In this document: positions 21,079 to 32,199 of the stretch, in pieces | How the letters are laid out: the number at the start of each line of letters is the position of its first letter | Numbering within the stretch: the first letter of the stretch is position 1 | From: Diplonema papillatum | Lineage: Eukaryota; Euglenozoa; Diplonemea; Diplonemida; Diplonemidae | Assembly: GCA_030068145.1 (NCBI GenBank) | Contig: JAPJBO010000030.1 | Location: 310,001 to 374,000 of the forward strand | Direction: 5' to 3' | DNA length: 64,000 nt | Translations under genes and position numbers: made by a program | Notes under the pieces: model-generated | What the model was told of the DNA's origin: nothing | What the model saw: the letters and a program-made list of their open reading frames with translations, nothing else | Database searches by the model: none

Positions 21079-21295
21079 AAAACGCGGGCGATTTTATTTT
21101 CGGTATTTGAATCATCCTTCCGGTGGTTCGCGTGCCCCGTCAGGAAGTCTGCGGTTTAACCCCCGCTACCTCACCACTGTAAGCAGAACACGCACTACGA
21201 GCTCCAAAACGCTCGACGCCGCGAGGAACCGAACCAGCGACCATTTTGGTGGTTTGCGAGGGAAGAAGAGAAAAATATTCTCGAATTTTTGGCAC

Positions 21296-21366
21296 AAGTA
21301 GCGTAGCCGTCAGTGCACTCACCAATGACTCTTTTGGTCGCCGGTTCGAGTCCCGCTTTGGGTGTT
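21296..21366 (+). other. tRNA-like segment (A-box and B-box) inside the element
   Basis: AGTAGCGTAGCCGTCAGTGC matches a tRNA D-arm (A-box). ACCAA...TTGGT makes a 5-bp anticodon-type stem. CCGGTTCGAGTCCCG carries a perfect B-box and a near-complete T-stem. A T-run follows, as at Pol III ends. The acceptor stem is not evident and the anticodon loop seems one base long, so it is not a normal tRNA gene. It may be a tRNA-derived SINE-type module captured by the transposon. Confidence 0.6.
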
Positions 21367-21874
21367 TTTTTTTTCTCGAAAAAAATTTCGTCGTATCCGG
21401 CAGGAGGAGGCACAATTTTGGGATTTTCCGCCAAATTTTTGAGGAATCGCGTAGTTCTGTCACGGGACCGTATCGGCACACCCGTAGAATTCTGTGGCGA
21501 GTCAAATCTGACTTGTTCCTGCATGCCGAGAAAAAAAAAAGTCGATTTCCAGACCCCATTTTTTGGAGACCCGGCCTCAATTTATGGGGGGGGGGTCGGT
21601 CAAAAATTTTATCCGACCAGATATTCGGAAAGCCCTGTCCTCAACGGATTCAAACGTGTCCTAAAAATCTCGAAACCGACCATTTTCGGACCTGCAGATG
21701 GAAATTTTCGGCAGAAATCCGAAAAAAGCCGAAATCTGTGACACTTTTTCGTGGAATGAGTGATACATCATCCGCAATATATTGTGAAGAACTTCTTGCA
21801 AGAACCAGGTTCACATGTTGTCGTAATGCTCTCGTTGCGAAAAGTACAATGACAAGTGCAATCCATGAAAAGTA

Positions 21875-21965
21875 CCTATAAATACTTGTCGTATGACGAA
21901 GTACATACTTGTCATATGACAAGTACATGCTTGTCATAGTACTCGTCGTACTTGTCATCATATGG
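21875..21965. repeat. Palindromic ACTTGTCATATGACAAGT tract
   Basis: Several overlapping near-palindromes built from TACTTGTCATATGACAAGTA and relatives. It could fold into alternative hairpins. Function unknown. Confidence 0.6.
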
Positions 21966-22234
21966 TACGATGTAGACTAATCCACTCACCCCTGTGCGTC
22001 TCCATGTTCCTCAACTGAAATGAGAACCGAGCGTCTCGACCAGGGTCTAAATGTATGCGGAAAATGAAAAGACTTCACGCGACTCGCACTTTTTTCCTTC
22101 TGAGAAGCGTCGCACACCAACAGACTCTCGATGTCATGCCATCCGGAGGCCCGGACACCCGGGGACACGCCAACACCGATCTGAAAGAGAAGGACGACCA
22201 AGCTGACACCGCGCGTATGAAATATGTTTTGGTT

Positions 22235-22590
22235 GCATGATCACTGCTCAGTTTATGAAGTGCCACAAATGGTTTGTGTCGTATGCATGATCACTGCTCA
22301 GTTTCCAAAGTGCCACAGATGGTTTGTGTCGTATGCATGATCACTGCTCAGTTTCTGAAGTGCCACAAATGGTTTGTGTCGTATGCATGATCACTGCTCA
22401 GTTTCTAAAGTGCCACAAATGGTTTGTGTCGTATGCATGATCACCGCTCAGTTTCCAAAGTGCCACAAATGGTTTGTGTCGTATGCATGATCACTGCTCA
22501 GTTTCTAAAGTGCCACAAATGGTTTGTGTCGTATGCATGATCACTGCTCAGTTTCTGAAGTGCCACAAATGGTTTGTGTCGTATACTCTC
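22235..22590 (+). repeat. 50-bp minisatellite, 7 copies, upstream of the WD40 exon
   Basis: Unit GCATGATCACTGCTCAGTTT plus CTGAAGTGCCACAAATGGTTTGTGTCGTAT or a variant; starts are spaced exactly 50 bp apart. At each junction the sequence reads GTATGCATGATCACTGCTCAG, i.e. a donor-like GTATGC and acceptor-like CAG 21 bases apart. It probably lies within the intron before the WD40 exon. Confidence 0.9.
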
Positions 22591-22698
22591 TCTCTCTCTC
22601 TTCAACGTCATGCTGTGTTGCGTGTGCGCGTGGTGAAAGAGCTTCTCCCATACAACAACTGTACCCACTCTCGCCACCATTTTTCCTCCACCCCGCAG

Positions 22699-24368
22699 TG
22701 CCCGCATCGCCGCGGGCGTCGACCGTAGTGGTCCGCCGCTTTTCGGCCGACCGGGTCACGAAGCTGTACAACTCGAACCGGCTGTTCACGTTCTACGAAG
22801 AGGCGACCGAGGAGGAGCGCGACGTGCTGTGGGAGCTGCTGAAGGGCTGCAAGATGGTCGCCTACCCGGCTCCCGGCCCGCGGGCGGCGGCGCCGGCGGC
22901 GCCCGAAGCGCCGCGCCCACGCGGCAAGCCGCAGAAGCTCGGCGCCCTGTCGCTGCTGAACACCGTCGACTGCGACAACTACGAGCCCGGGTGCGGTGGC
23001 GCGGCGTCGCCGCCGCCGCAGCCGCCGGCGGCGGCAAAGGCAGGGTTCCAGGTCATCGTCGGCGGCGACGCGGGTGTCTACAAGTTCGACTTGACCAGCG
23101 AGGAGCGCGAGCTGCTGGGGTCAGCGCCGGAGGTAGAAGACGGGCTGGACTTAGGCGGGCTCAACGCGATGTCGTTGATCCGGAATAGATGGAAACCGAC
23201 TCGGGTGAAGAACTTCCGCGTCCGCACGTTTGTAGGGCACGGCCGGACCATCCGAGTCATCGGCCTGTCGCCGGACAACCGGATGGTCGTCAGCGGCGAC
23301 GGCGTCGAGGGCAAGCAGCTGCTGCTCCGCTGCGCGTCGCCCAGCACCGGGCAGTACGTCGGGTCCCTCAACAACCGCAGCGGCAGCGGCGACGCGCCGT
23401 GCGACATGTCGTTTTCGACGAACGGGCAGCTGCTCGCTACCTGCGACCAGAGCGACACGATCCTGCTGTGGGACATGACGTCCTTCCGGTGCAAGAAGTC
23501 GATCCAGTTCGAAAGCGCGGAGGGCACCGAACTCTTCGTAGTCGGAGTCCGCCTCTCGCCCGACGGCAGGCTCGTCGTCGCCGCTGCTGAGCAGAGCAGC
23601 GACGAAGGCGTGAACCAAGGCCGCGTGGTGGTGTGGGATTTGGCGCAAAAAAAGCAGAAGCTCGTGTTCACCGAGCACGCCGCGACGGTGCTCTGCGTCG
23701 CGGTCTCGCCGAACTCGGAGAAGGTGCTGTCCGGCGGCCGCGACGGGATGCTCTTCGCGTGGCGGATCGAGGACGGCGCCGTGCTCCACCGGCTGACCAC
23801 CCACCCCAGCGGCATCCGGTCGTGCGCGTTCAGCTACTGCGGCCGGATGATGCTCAGCGCTGATGCGAAGGTGTTCGCCCTGTGGTCCGTCGAATCCGGC
23901 GGCTGCCTATTTTCGCGGCACATTGACGGGACGGTGATGCAGGGCGTCGTCGTGCCGACGATGCCCTCTCCCCACACGGACCGTGTGTTCAAACTCCGTT
24001 TCACGACTGCGTTGTTCACGCCGTCGGGGCTCGTCCTCCTTGCTAGCAGCGATCGAGTCGTTCGCTTTTTGTACCCACACACCCGGGAAGAAGCGTTCTC
24101 GTTCATCTCTCGCGCGCCGGTCAGCTGTTCCAGCTCCGGGCAGTCGAGGGTCGCCATCGGCGACATGTTCGGCAACGTGTACGCGGTCGAGATGGACCTG
24201 GCGCCGACCGACCAGCCGTACCCCCTGCCCGTGATGGTCGACTGCGACGCGGACGCCGACAGCGACACCGAAACCGACGGCGGGCAGCCGTCGACGCCGG
24301 GAAGCGAGTCCGAAGTGGCTTCCGACCCCCGCGCGCTGCCGACCGACAGCCCCGTTCCTGTCGGCTGA
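22699..24368 (+). CDS. WD40-repeat protein (main exon; 5' exon not placed)
   Basis: An open exon of about 555 codons after acceptor CACCCCGCAG; the first two bases complete a codon, so an upstream exon must exist. No in-frame ATG lies near the acceptor, and the upstream in-frame ATG at 22524 falls in the minisatellite. After a 150-residue N-terminal region with a proline/alanine-rich linker come seven recognisable blades, e.g. VRTFVGHGRTIRVIGLSPDN, GQLLATCDQSDTILLWDM, EHAATVLCVAVSPNSEKVLS, THPSGIRSCAFSYCGRM and a final GDMFGNVYAVEMD. The tail is acidic and Ser/Thr-rich. WD40 propellers are protein-interaction platforms; the partner is not predictable here. There is no signal or membrane span. 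A family D copy lies 66 bp after the stop. The candidate exon at 20015-20438 has the right phase. Confidence 0.85.
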
Positions 24369-24433
24369 CACCCCCGTTCGGGACCGCTCTGCCGGTTTGG
24401 CAACGCCCCTCCCCAGGGACACGTCGCGGGTAG

Positions 24434-24600
24434 CGCTGGTAGCACGGGTGGTTCTGGCTGTGACGAGCTACGAACAGCCGCCTGACAAACCAGACTCACA
24501 CCGCTGTCCTGTCTGCAGACACTCAGGATCACGGCGCAGACGGGACCAGTGCGGTGTTGAGCACATATCTATTCCAAGCACGTTCTTGCAATCCCCCAGG
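24434..24600 (+). repeat. Family D structured repeat, copy D3 (internally deleted)
   Basis: Starts 66 bp after the WD40 stop. GGCTGTGACGAGCTACGAAC and AGCC are intact. The stretch from TTCC to GACCGAAAC, with CTGATGA, is missing: CACTCAGGATC joins directly to ACGGCGCAGACGGGACC. Confidence 0.8.
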
Positions 24601-25675
24601 GACGCGTCGCGTGCGGACGACGTGGAGTATACCAGGACGCGGCCTATTTCGGGTGGATCGCTTGAGCATCCTTCGGGCATGCTTCTGCGGGTGAGTTGTT
24701 ACACAGCCGTCATCGGATGGCGACTTCCGGGTAAGATGAACCGACTCCCCTTGTGATCTGATGAACCGTCTGTTAATTTGACAGCTCTGTTAGTAGTCGT
24801 CGTAGTCATGCCCACTTTCCTTCTCGGGTGAATTGGACGGCGGTCCATCTGCCGTCTGCCAGTTTGGTAGCTCTTTTAGTTGCCTTCTTTCACACGAGCT
24901 AACATCCCCGAAAAGAGTGGCAGGCTCCAGTAGCCCAGTAGCCGTCGGAGTCATGCCCACTTTCCTTCGCAGCAAAGTGCACCCAGCGCGATGAATCGCG
25001 GTCCTTCTCGCACTCGGCAGCGGGATTGGTTGTGTTGTCGGCATCTCCTGCGTATCAATAGCATCAGACAAGACGAACTCGTCAGAAGTTGGCTTCAGTC
25101 GTTCGCAGTGGTAGCGACCAGGGCTTTCATCCCCGTGCCTGGTGGCTGCGGACAGAAGAGAAAGCACCACTCAAACGAGCTGTCTTCTGGGCATGTGCGT
25201 CAGCGCTGTGCGTGGCGTCGTAATACTGTTGTCGGAATACAAGACATGTGCTTCTAAAAATGATGCGACCGACAGTTCGTGGATCAAACATGCTTGCAAC
25301 GCGTGCTTTTTTGATCAAGGGCTTCATCGTCGGATACACAAAGTACTCTTCGACCAGTCGACAGTGCCGGTGGGAAGGGTGACAACATACTGACGTGCTG
25401 CCGTTTCGTATCTGCATACATGACGCGGGTTTTATCAGCAATTGCTTGTTCTTCAACGACGTCGGCATCATCCGTGTCCCTTCAAAACCTTTTCCCATCG
25501 CACCTCAGCTAGAACATCAGGTTCTTCGGGGTTCAAAGTTCCGAACGTAGTACGCACTGCGCGCCGAGACCGCGCCCCTCTCAATGAGGGAGGAAGAAGA
25601 TGAAGAACAAAAAGTCAAAGAGAAAGCAAAACAAAGAACAGTCGGATCACGCTGTAAGTATCTTCTCAGTCTTTC
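24601..25675. other. No gene seen
   Basis: Short open frames only. GTCATGCCCACTTTCCTTC appears twice (about 24806 and 24950), suggesting an old local duplication. Confidence 0.45.
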
Positions 25676-25890
25676 TTTTTTTTTTTTTACCAAACATGAT
25701 TACCAAAAATGTTGGAGGAAATGAGAAGCTCGTCGCCGCAAACCGTGGCGTTTTCACTTGGCGTCCTGCATCCAGCTTTACGTAAAAACGATCAGGCACT
25801 GCGTTCAACGAAAACAGCTCTCTCTTCCCGTCATCATCATTAGTTTTGTATCAGCCGCGGTTGTGCGAGTGACGAGCTCTATTTTTTTCG
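25676..25890 (+). repeat. Dispersed repeat family H, copy 2
   Basis: Matches 1791-1993 from the T-run and ACCAAACATG through CGAGTGACGAGCTC, with a short insertion (ATTACCAAAA) near the start. Confidence 0.7.
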
Positions 25891-26169
25891 TGTAATTTTT
25901 TTAAGATTGATACTGTTCCGACGAGAACTGACCCTTGCACGGTATCCTCCAGCACCAAGCGAGGGGGGGGCTGTGCGGTCGAAGTGTCGGGTGTGGGTCC
26001 ACCCGCAGTGTGACGACTGGATTTACACTGAATTTTGGTACCCGCAAAAACGGATATTCAACCTGCGCAAACCATAAGCAGCACCACAAATACACGAAAA
26101 GAGACGGTCAGACGGTACCAAGAAGACAGACAGTCACCTACTGCGGCACCATGCTGAGGAGGGCCTACC

Positions 26170-26365
26170 GTAAGTAAGGTATGTGGACAATGGCCGAAAC
26201 CACCAGTGACCAACGACCAAGGTACCCACCGATCCTCTTACCTCGTTTAACCACCATTCTTACGACACTCAGTGCACAAAGAATATCTTCCCTTAACGAC
26301 GAAGGTCACCCGGAGACTTTAAAACCCCGGAGTTTCAAGCGAACTTTCACTCTAAAAATGGACCG
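26170..26365 (+). repeat. Dispersed repeat family K, copy 1, with a CACCCGGAG module
   Basis: GTAAGTAAGGTATGTGGACA through ACAAAGAATATCTTCCC recurs at 28371-28500 inside PABPN1 intron 1. It is followed by GGTCACCCGGAGACTTTAAA and CAAGCGAACTTTCACTC. That module recurs at 27486-27548, 42996-43060, 56075-56112, 59412-59440, 59575-59600 and 60020-60085. The 27486 copy lies just 5' of the PABPN1 start codon. Confidence 0.65.
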
Positions 26366-26949
26366 CACAGTAAAACTCCCCTCGGTGCTGGAGCACAAAG
26401 CGCGGACAAGGTCAGTGCCCCGTCGCTAACCTGAAAAACACTCTATATCCACCCTGCGCCAGAGACGACACAATTGTGTGTCGTATCCCGTCTCGTTTCC
26501 ACGCGGCGATGGCCGGCTCACGCCTCTAAAGACACCCCTCTCTCACGCAACCTGCTCTCTTCAAAGGGGTAAGTAGCTTCGGACCGCTTTTCAGGGAGTT
26601 CTTTCGTTGCCTTCGTCGAGCTCCGAGATCAATCCTTCCTTGCCATTGCTTGATTAGTGTAGGCTACCCCTGCTACGCTTAGCATCGGCAATGACCCCCC
26701 CCCCTATCCGTGGAATCTTCCTCCAGCAACACAACAAGAGAAAGAAAATTACCCGCTTTGTTTTCCCCCCCGCTCCCGTTCCTGGCTGTCTTGAGATACG
26801 CGAATCTGTACGCCCATAAGGAATCGTCGGAAACACGAAAATCCAAACGAATGCGAACTCGGTGTCGGTCGAACCCCGGATATGACTAGCCCCAAGATGA
26901 AAGCGCGCTCTAAAAAAAAGTCGAATTTATTTACCTGTATTATTTCTTG
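26366..26949. other. No gene seen
   Basis: No exon recognised. A C-run near 26695 and a T-run near 26750 are present. Confidence 0.4.
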
Positions 26950-27045
26950 TATAAGCACCATCAAAGGAGATAAATGTGCTGTAGCCCACACGAAACACAG
27001 GTAAATCTGGGTTTAGTGGCGGGCGTAAGCGTTCAACAATTCGGA
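26950..27045 (+). repeat. Family I1 element, internally shortened copy
   Basis: TTGTATAAGCACC joins directly to ATCAAAGGAGATAAATGTGC and runs to GTAAGCGTTCAACAA. The middle segment (GAAATGCTTGAGG...) is missing. Confidence 0.65.
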
Positions 27046-27592
27046 GTAGAAAAACTTAACTTCCCATGAACATTACGGTTAGGTACCAGGGAAAGCCTGC
27101 TACACGGGAGCCAAGCTTCACGTGTTCGGCGGTCCTGCAGAGCCACGGGCCTACGGGTCAAGTGGCTACCGATTTCCCAAACTAAAGCATCAATGCTTGG
27201 CGCACCTTGGGGCTTGGCGCTTGCGCTGAACACACTCAAGCTTTGCAAGCTGTGGTTGACCGTCACGTTCCTGGACCAGGAGCGGCGTTTTTTTTTTTTC
27301 TCTGTTCTTCTTTTCTGGTGTGATTCGCAGTAGAAAACTTAACTTACTAACTTTCCGAGTGCTTCCCCAGGATCACTCCTGTACACCACCGGGTCACACC
27401 GATCGTCGGCAGGCACCCCGGCGGTTAGCACAAGTAAACTATGCACACCAAGCGACCAATATACGATACGTAAAGGACCCTTTCGACGACGGTCACCCGG
27501 AGACTTCAAACCCCCGGATTCTCAAGCGAACCTCCCTTCTCAAAATTCCAGCCAGCAAGAAAGGGAAAAAAAAAAGAAGTAGACGAGGCAAG

Positions 27593-29902
27593 ATGGCCGA
27601 ACTCCCCACCGCGCAAGAGTCGGAGAACATGGAACTCACCGAAGACCCTCTGGACGAGGACATCGAGGTGCTGAGGCAGAAGGTGCAGGAGATGGAGGAG
27701 CAGATCGCAGGGCAGCAAACGGAGCTCGCCGAAGTAGGTGGCCCGAAGGACGAGGGCGAAGGCGGCGACGACAACAACTCCATTTACATCGGCCAAGTAT
27801 GCTATCCAATGGTGTTGGGTCATCCGAGGAAATCTCAATTTAGCTCTAACGAGCGCTCCATTGTTTCCTACTTACTTTGATCCCAGGTGTCACCCGCATG
27901 TTTTGGCAGCCGCTGCTTAACAAAATTTCATGTACTACTCAAAAGAACTCAGTAGTGCTCGCCTGCCTTGGTGGCACTTGCACTTTACAGAACTCAATAC
28001 TTAACAAAACAAGTGCATGCTAATCCATGTGGTTCATGTACTTAAAAGAACTCAATGCTGAACAAAAATTGACGTGGGCACCTTTAGATTTACATCTAAG
28101 TGACACGTCAACATAAATAAGTTGTCGACAACTAACAAGTAAAAGAATAAAGCAAAACTACGCATTTCTTGTCACGTGCTGCTGCGAACGGGCACCAAGA
28201 GAGAAAAACAAACAGCTAAAGAAACCTACCGAACGGAAGGATGACCAGAAAAGCCGGAAGGCATCAGACTGTACATCCTCATCTTTCACTCTGTTTGGCG
28301 GTGCACTGCCAGTTTCTAACTTTTAGCACCAACGATGCTAAGGATGCTTTGTCAACATATCAAAACTACCGTAAGTAAGGTATGTGGACAATGGCCGAAA
28401 CCACCAATGACCAACAACTAAGGTACCCAGCGATCCTCTTACCTCGTGTAACCACCACTCTTACGACACTCAGAGCACAAAGGATATCTTCCCATAACGA
28501 TGAAAACTCTAAAAACAACAATACAGGTCGACTACAGCGCGACACCGGAAGAGCTCCACAGCCACTTTGCTGAGTGTGGATTCATCAAGAGAGTGACAAT
28601 CTTGTGCGACAAGTGGACGGGACACCCGAAGGGCTACGCGTACATGGAGTTCGACGACCCTTCTGCTGTGGACAAAGCCATCAACCTCCACGACAGCACG
28701 TTCAAAGGCAGGCAGCTGAAGGTGCTCCCGAAGCGGATCAACATCCACCGAAAGAAGGGGCTGAAAGGCGGCAAGGCAGCAGCGCCCTTCGGCGGCGGCG
28801 GCAAAGGTTACAAGGTAGATTACCTGATGAATTTGTTAGTTTTCCGTATAAGCACCTGCTTTTTAGGAAATACTTGAGGGCTGCCCAGTTGCGAAATCTC
28901 AAATGAAGCTCCCCACTATCGCAACAACATTCCAATCTCAAAGGAGGTAAATGAGCACAAGGCAGTCCCACAAATATATTTACTCGCACGGCTGCCTGTT
29001 TACGACTCAGGTTTCGCACTGATGGCAGTCCGCCGTATATATCTGTGGCTACGAGGACCGAAACACGATGCAGATGTGACACATAATATGTGCGGCACTA
29101 AACCACTCACAGCACCAAGAAATTGTCGACAACGAAAGGAAAAAAGTGACAACGGAAAGAAGAAGACAGTGTCGACGTAAACGCTGCACTCTCCCCAGAA
29201 CGAGACTTGATGCTTGCATCAAACATGGACGAGAGGCAGGATCCTGTCCAAGCACTTAACTACCTAATATTCACAACACGCCACAGGGTGCGTTTCCGAC
29301 GTGGTGGGACCCGAACTACTACTCCAGCGGCTACTCGCCGTACGCCGCCGCTGCTGCCGCGAAAGGGAAGGCGAAGGGCAAGAAGGGGTGGTATGCCGCC
29401 GTTTCGGGGGGGGGGGAAGAGTATTTGATATGGGTTTGGTGACAAGCGAGTTCGGAAGCAGCTTGGGGGGCCGCACTTCAACCGTGCCGGATGATTTGTG
29501 TTAGATTCGGATCTGCTGTTCAAAGTGTCTGCACCACACCGCGCCTGCTACCTTCCAAGATCGAATTTCAAGCCCTTTTGAGCTGCTCAGTCGACACCAG
29601 TCCGAGGATGGAGCTGGATATCACCAGCCTTACCTCATCTTCGTCTCATAGCATCGAGATCGTCTTGGGACGACGTTATCAAGTAACCCTAGCCTTTGAC
29701 AATGCAAGCTGGTACCTGCACTTCTGGGTGGGCCGGGACAGTTGGTTTGATCTGGCCCGTAGGAATATGTGTATTTGAGTCCAGTCGACAACAAACTGCA
29801 GACAGGGACCCCATTCAGCTCTAAGACGATCGTGACCACCCCCGCAAAACAAACAGGATGACAGCAGGCAAGAAAGGCAAGGGCGGGTACAAGGGTTGGT
29901 GA
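27593..29902 (+). CDS. PABPN1: Nuclear poly(A)-binding protein PABPN1 / PABP2 (four exons)
   Basis: Exons 27593-27796, 28527-28814, 29287-29390 and 29857-29902 join in frame to 213 codons. Donors are GTATGC, GTAGAT and GTATGC; acceptors are AATACAG, CGCCACAG and AAACAG. Residues 1-64 are acidic with a coiled-coil stretch ([20 protein letters not shown]), as in PABPN1. A single RRM follows: RNP2 SIYIGQ is split by intron 1, and RNP1 is [11 protein letters not shown]. The C-terminus is basic, Gly-, Tyr- and Trp-rich (GKGGYKGW end), replacing the Arg-rich tail of animals. In other eukaryotes the protein binds nascent poly(A) in the nucleus, stimulates poly(A) polymerase and sets tail length. Domain order and length fit well. 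Introns carry repeats K, I1 and a partial D. Exon 4 is only 46 bp, so it deserves transcript support. Confidence 0.93.
28371..28500 (+). repeat. Dispersed repeat family K, copy 2 (PABPN1 intron 1)
   Basis: About 130 bp closely matching 26170-26305, including ATGTGGACAATGGCCGAAAC. It ends 26 bp before exon 2, and its own GTAAGTAAGG start resembles a splice donor. Confidence 0.7.
28845..29095 (+). repeat. Family I1 copy followed by a divergent family D copy (PABPN1 intron 2)
   Basis: The I1 part (28845-28960) has GTATAAGCACCTGCTTTTTA and GGAAATACTTGAGG. The D part (28985-29095) has GACTCAGGTTTCGCACTGAT, CAGTCCGCC, GGACCGAAACACG. Both are in the + orientation. Confidence 0.6.
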
Positions 29903-30467
29903 ACGTGGTTAGTGTCCAGTTCATCCGGTTCCGACCAACCTGCCTTTTTGCCTCCTCGTGCCTTCAACACGTGAGCACCGACGCAGAGCTGACTTGTAGC
30001 ACTCCCCGCCACCCCGCGATGTCTCGCAGCGAACTTCTAGCGGTCAGAAGTCGGAGGTCGTGCTTCGGCACGATTTCTCTGCGCAAAGCGCGCGCCTGCT
30101 TAGTTCGGCTGGGAGGAAGACTTTGTGGCGACCCACACCCCGCGGACGAAAAGAAGCTGGAAAGGCGGGCGCAACACGCTTGTTTTTGCTCTTTTTTAGT
30201 AAAAGCCATGGTGCGCCGAGGCTGTCGCCGCGGCGCGATCGATGCGGAAGCTTTCACAACAAGAAAACGAAAGACACCAGACTGCACGTCAACCCCGGTT
30301 GATTGTCGGCAACACAAAGCCTGGGCCAACACCAGAGGGCATGCCGCTGTAACAGCTTACGTGTCCGTGCTTCACTTGGAAGTCCCTAACTCAAGACAGG
30401 GTGTGAATGCGTCAAACGCAAAAGTTTTTGAGCGAAAGGGTGAAGGCCTGTCTATTTTTGCCGGTGA
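29903..30467. other. No gene seen (3' flank of PABPN1)
   Basis: Short frames only. AGACTGCACGTCAACCCCGG with TTGATTGTCGGCAACACAAA (30275-30322) belongs to a small dispersed family also seen near 31300, 43420, 50600 and 50945. Confidence 0.4.
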
Positions 30468-30635
30468 GAATAGTTGAGTTGGAGCTCTTGACAAAGATAG
30501 ACGGGAAAAAGAAGGAGTTTTTATTCTTCGCTTTTTCTCACGAATGGGGGGGTCGGTCCTGCTTTTGGCGTTGCAGGTTCTCCCGACTCCCCAATTCGTG
30601 GTTAGCACAAACTCAAGAGGTCTAGTCAACTATTG
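30468..30635. mobile_element. AATAGTTGA-type MITE, copy A
   Basis: Left end GAATAGTTGAGTTGGAGCTC, right end ACTCAAGAGGTCTAGTCAAC followed by TATT; the ends are imperfect inverted repeats. Related copies: 48191-48408 and 61611-61856. The interior has GGTCCTGCTTTTGGC and TTCTCCCGACTC. Confidence 0.6.
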
Positions 30636-31539
30636 GCATACTTTCAAAAAAAAAAAAAAAAAATGACTGCTGTATGTGTCAATGTGTCTGGGCGGGCGCC
30701 GTCGGTAGTCGACCGTCTGCCAATGCGTGAACTTCGCAATGCCACGCGTCGGTGCGACGTTCTCAGTCGTGCGCGATCCCCGCGTGTCCCGGATGCTTTT
30801 CGCCTTGCCGAGTAGTATTGAGCCGGTCCGTCCCTATCTCTCGAAACTGCATCGAAGTGCCTGCCGCTGTTTATCACTGAATCACGGTCCACCACGGTCT
30901 ATCAGGTCCATCCCTAGTCCCTAGAGCTGCATCGAATTGCCCGGTGCTGTACTCTTCGGTCAGTTAAAGGACCGAAAACACGGCGCAGACGGGACCAGTG
31001 CGGTGTTGGGCATAAATCCACTCCAAGCACGTCCCCGCCCCCCAGTGCGGTGCCTCGTTCACCCCCCCCCTTTTTTTTTGTGACAAGTTTCGTCTTGTGT
31101 CTTTTTTTTCCCTTCTTCATTCTGGCTCCTTCCGAGTCTACCAGGCACAGGTGGAGCATTGAGCTGGCGCCAGAAGTGTCCATGCGGGAGAGGGCTTTTC
31201 CTGATACCGCGAGCAACGTGTCACTCGGCTGCTCTGCCGGGTGGAGGCGGCAGTTTGCACAAGTCTTTGACATTGAGCTGCAGATTAAAAAAAGACACCA
31301 GACCGCACACTCAGCTTCGGTTGATTGTCGGCGCAAAGACAAGAACCCCCTCAACCGGCGGGAAAAGCCGCACCTTTGCTAACCAAGACCAAGTCCCTCA
31401 CCCCCTCGGCTTGTTGAAACGCGAAGCAGTAGAACCCGGGCGGCTCGCTAGGCTGCGCCTTTTTCATCCTTTCACTGGTCGCTCTTTTCCTTTTGTTTTT
31501 GTTTTTTTTTTTGAAGGTTGATTCTTTTTCAGGAGTGCC
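30636..31539. other. Gene-free stretch with partial family D copy
   Basis: An A-run (30646-30663) is followed by non-coding sequence. A partial D copy lies at 30955-31040 (TTAAAGGACCGAAAACACGG, GACGGGACCAGTGCGGTG), about 1 kb after PABPN1. A strong T-rich tract ending TTTTTCAG leads into the open frame at 31540. Confidence 0.5.
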
Positions 31540-32010
31540 ATGTCTCTCTACCCGAGTACCCTGAAGAGGCAGACAATGGGTTCTGCTTCGTTATCGGAGG
31601 CAGCCGTTGTGGCCAAAGAAGTCTCGACGAACCAAACTCACGCCGCCATACGTGTGCAGGTGCACGTTGTTGAGTTCCCTTCCGGTACCGATAATAGAGT
31701 ACTCCAGCCCGGAACAGTTTCTTCGGGCCGTAGTAGGCGCATGGTGGCGATTTCTCTCTTCACCCGCGAGGCGTGCCTCTCGCAAGTCGCTAGCATCACG
31801 GTTGCTAGTGCGCGCCTGTTGCGTTCTTGCAGATCTCTTGCCCGCAGTAGTAGGGGATCGGAGGAGGAGATGTGGATCTCTTTGCGACACACGCGACCCA
31901 CCACACACACAACGCACACACACCCCACTACAGAGCTCACTCTTCAGTCTTTCGTCCTGTTTATTTCCCGTCGGAACCTTCAGCCCGTCGGATACTCGTA
32001 CTCGTATTGA
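31540..32010 (+). CDS. Hypothetical open frame after a strong acceptor
   Basis: 156 codons from ATG 31540, ten bases after GATTCTTTTTCAG, the most U-rich acceptor in the window. The first 60 residues (MSLYPSTLKRQTMGSASLSE...) look more coding-like than the rest. The C-terminal part includes a CA-repeat-encoded HT stretch. No domain is recognised. It could be a first exon with an unplaced donor, or chance. Confidence 0.25.
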   Translation: MSLYPSTLKRQTMGSASLSEAAVVAKEVSTNQTHAAIRVQVHVVEFPSGTDNRVLQPGTVSSGRSRRMVAISLFTREACLSQVASITVASARLLRSCRSLARSSRGSEEEMWISLRHTRPTTHTTHTHPTTELTLQSFVLFISRRNLQPVGYSYSY

Positions 32011-32199
32011 AGACGTGTTAGACACGACCGCCGTCTCGATCGCTGAAGGTTGGGCGCCGTTCAAGCTGTCGGAGCCTCAGTCACGGTGCGGCGAAGCAGG
32101 GCGCAGTTTGCAGGCGAAAACCACGCTCTCTAGTGCGACGTGCCAACCGATGTGCAACACCGACGAAACCGCAAAACTAACACGAACGTGAAATGAAAA

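Larger units (their letters stand above)
20796..21762 (+). mobile_element. 967-bp inverted-repeat DNA element with ATAC target duplication
   Basis: The left end begins CACTCATTCCACGAAAA; the right end is its reverse complement. The match continues through GTGTCACAGATTT, giving 31 bp with one mismatch. ATAC flanks both ends (20792-20795, 21763-21766), consistent with a 4-bp target-site duplication. No transposase is recognised inside, so it is probably non-autonomous. It contains at least one convincing tRNA-like segment and T/A-run-rich hairpins. The TIR sequence does not let me name the superfamily. Confidence 0.8.
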
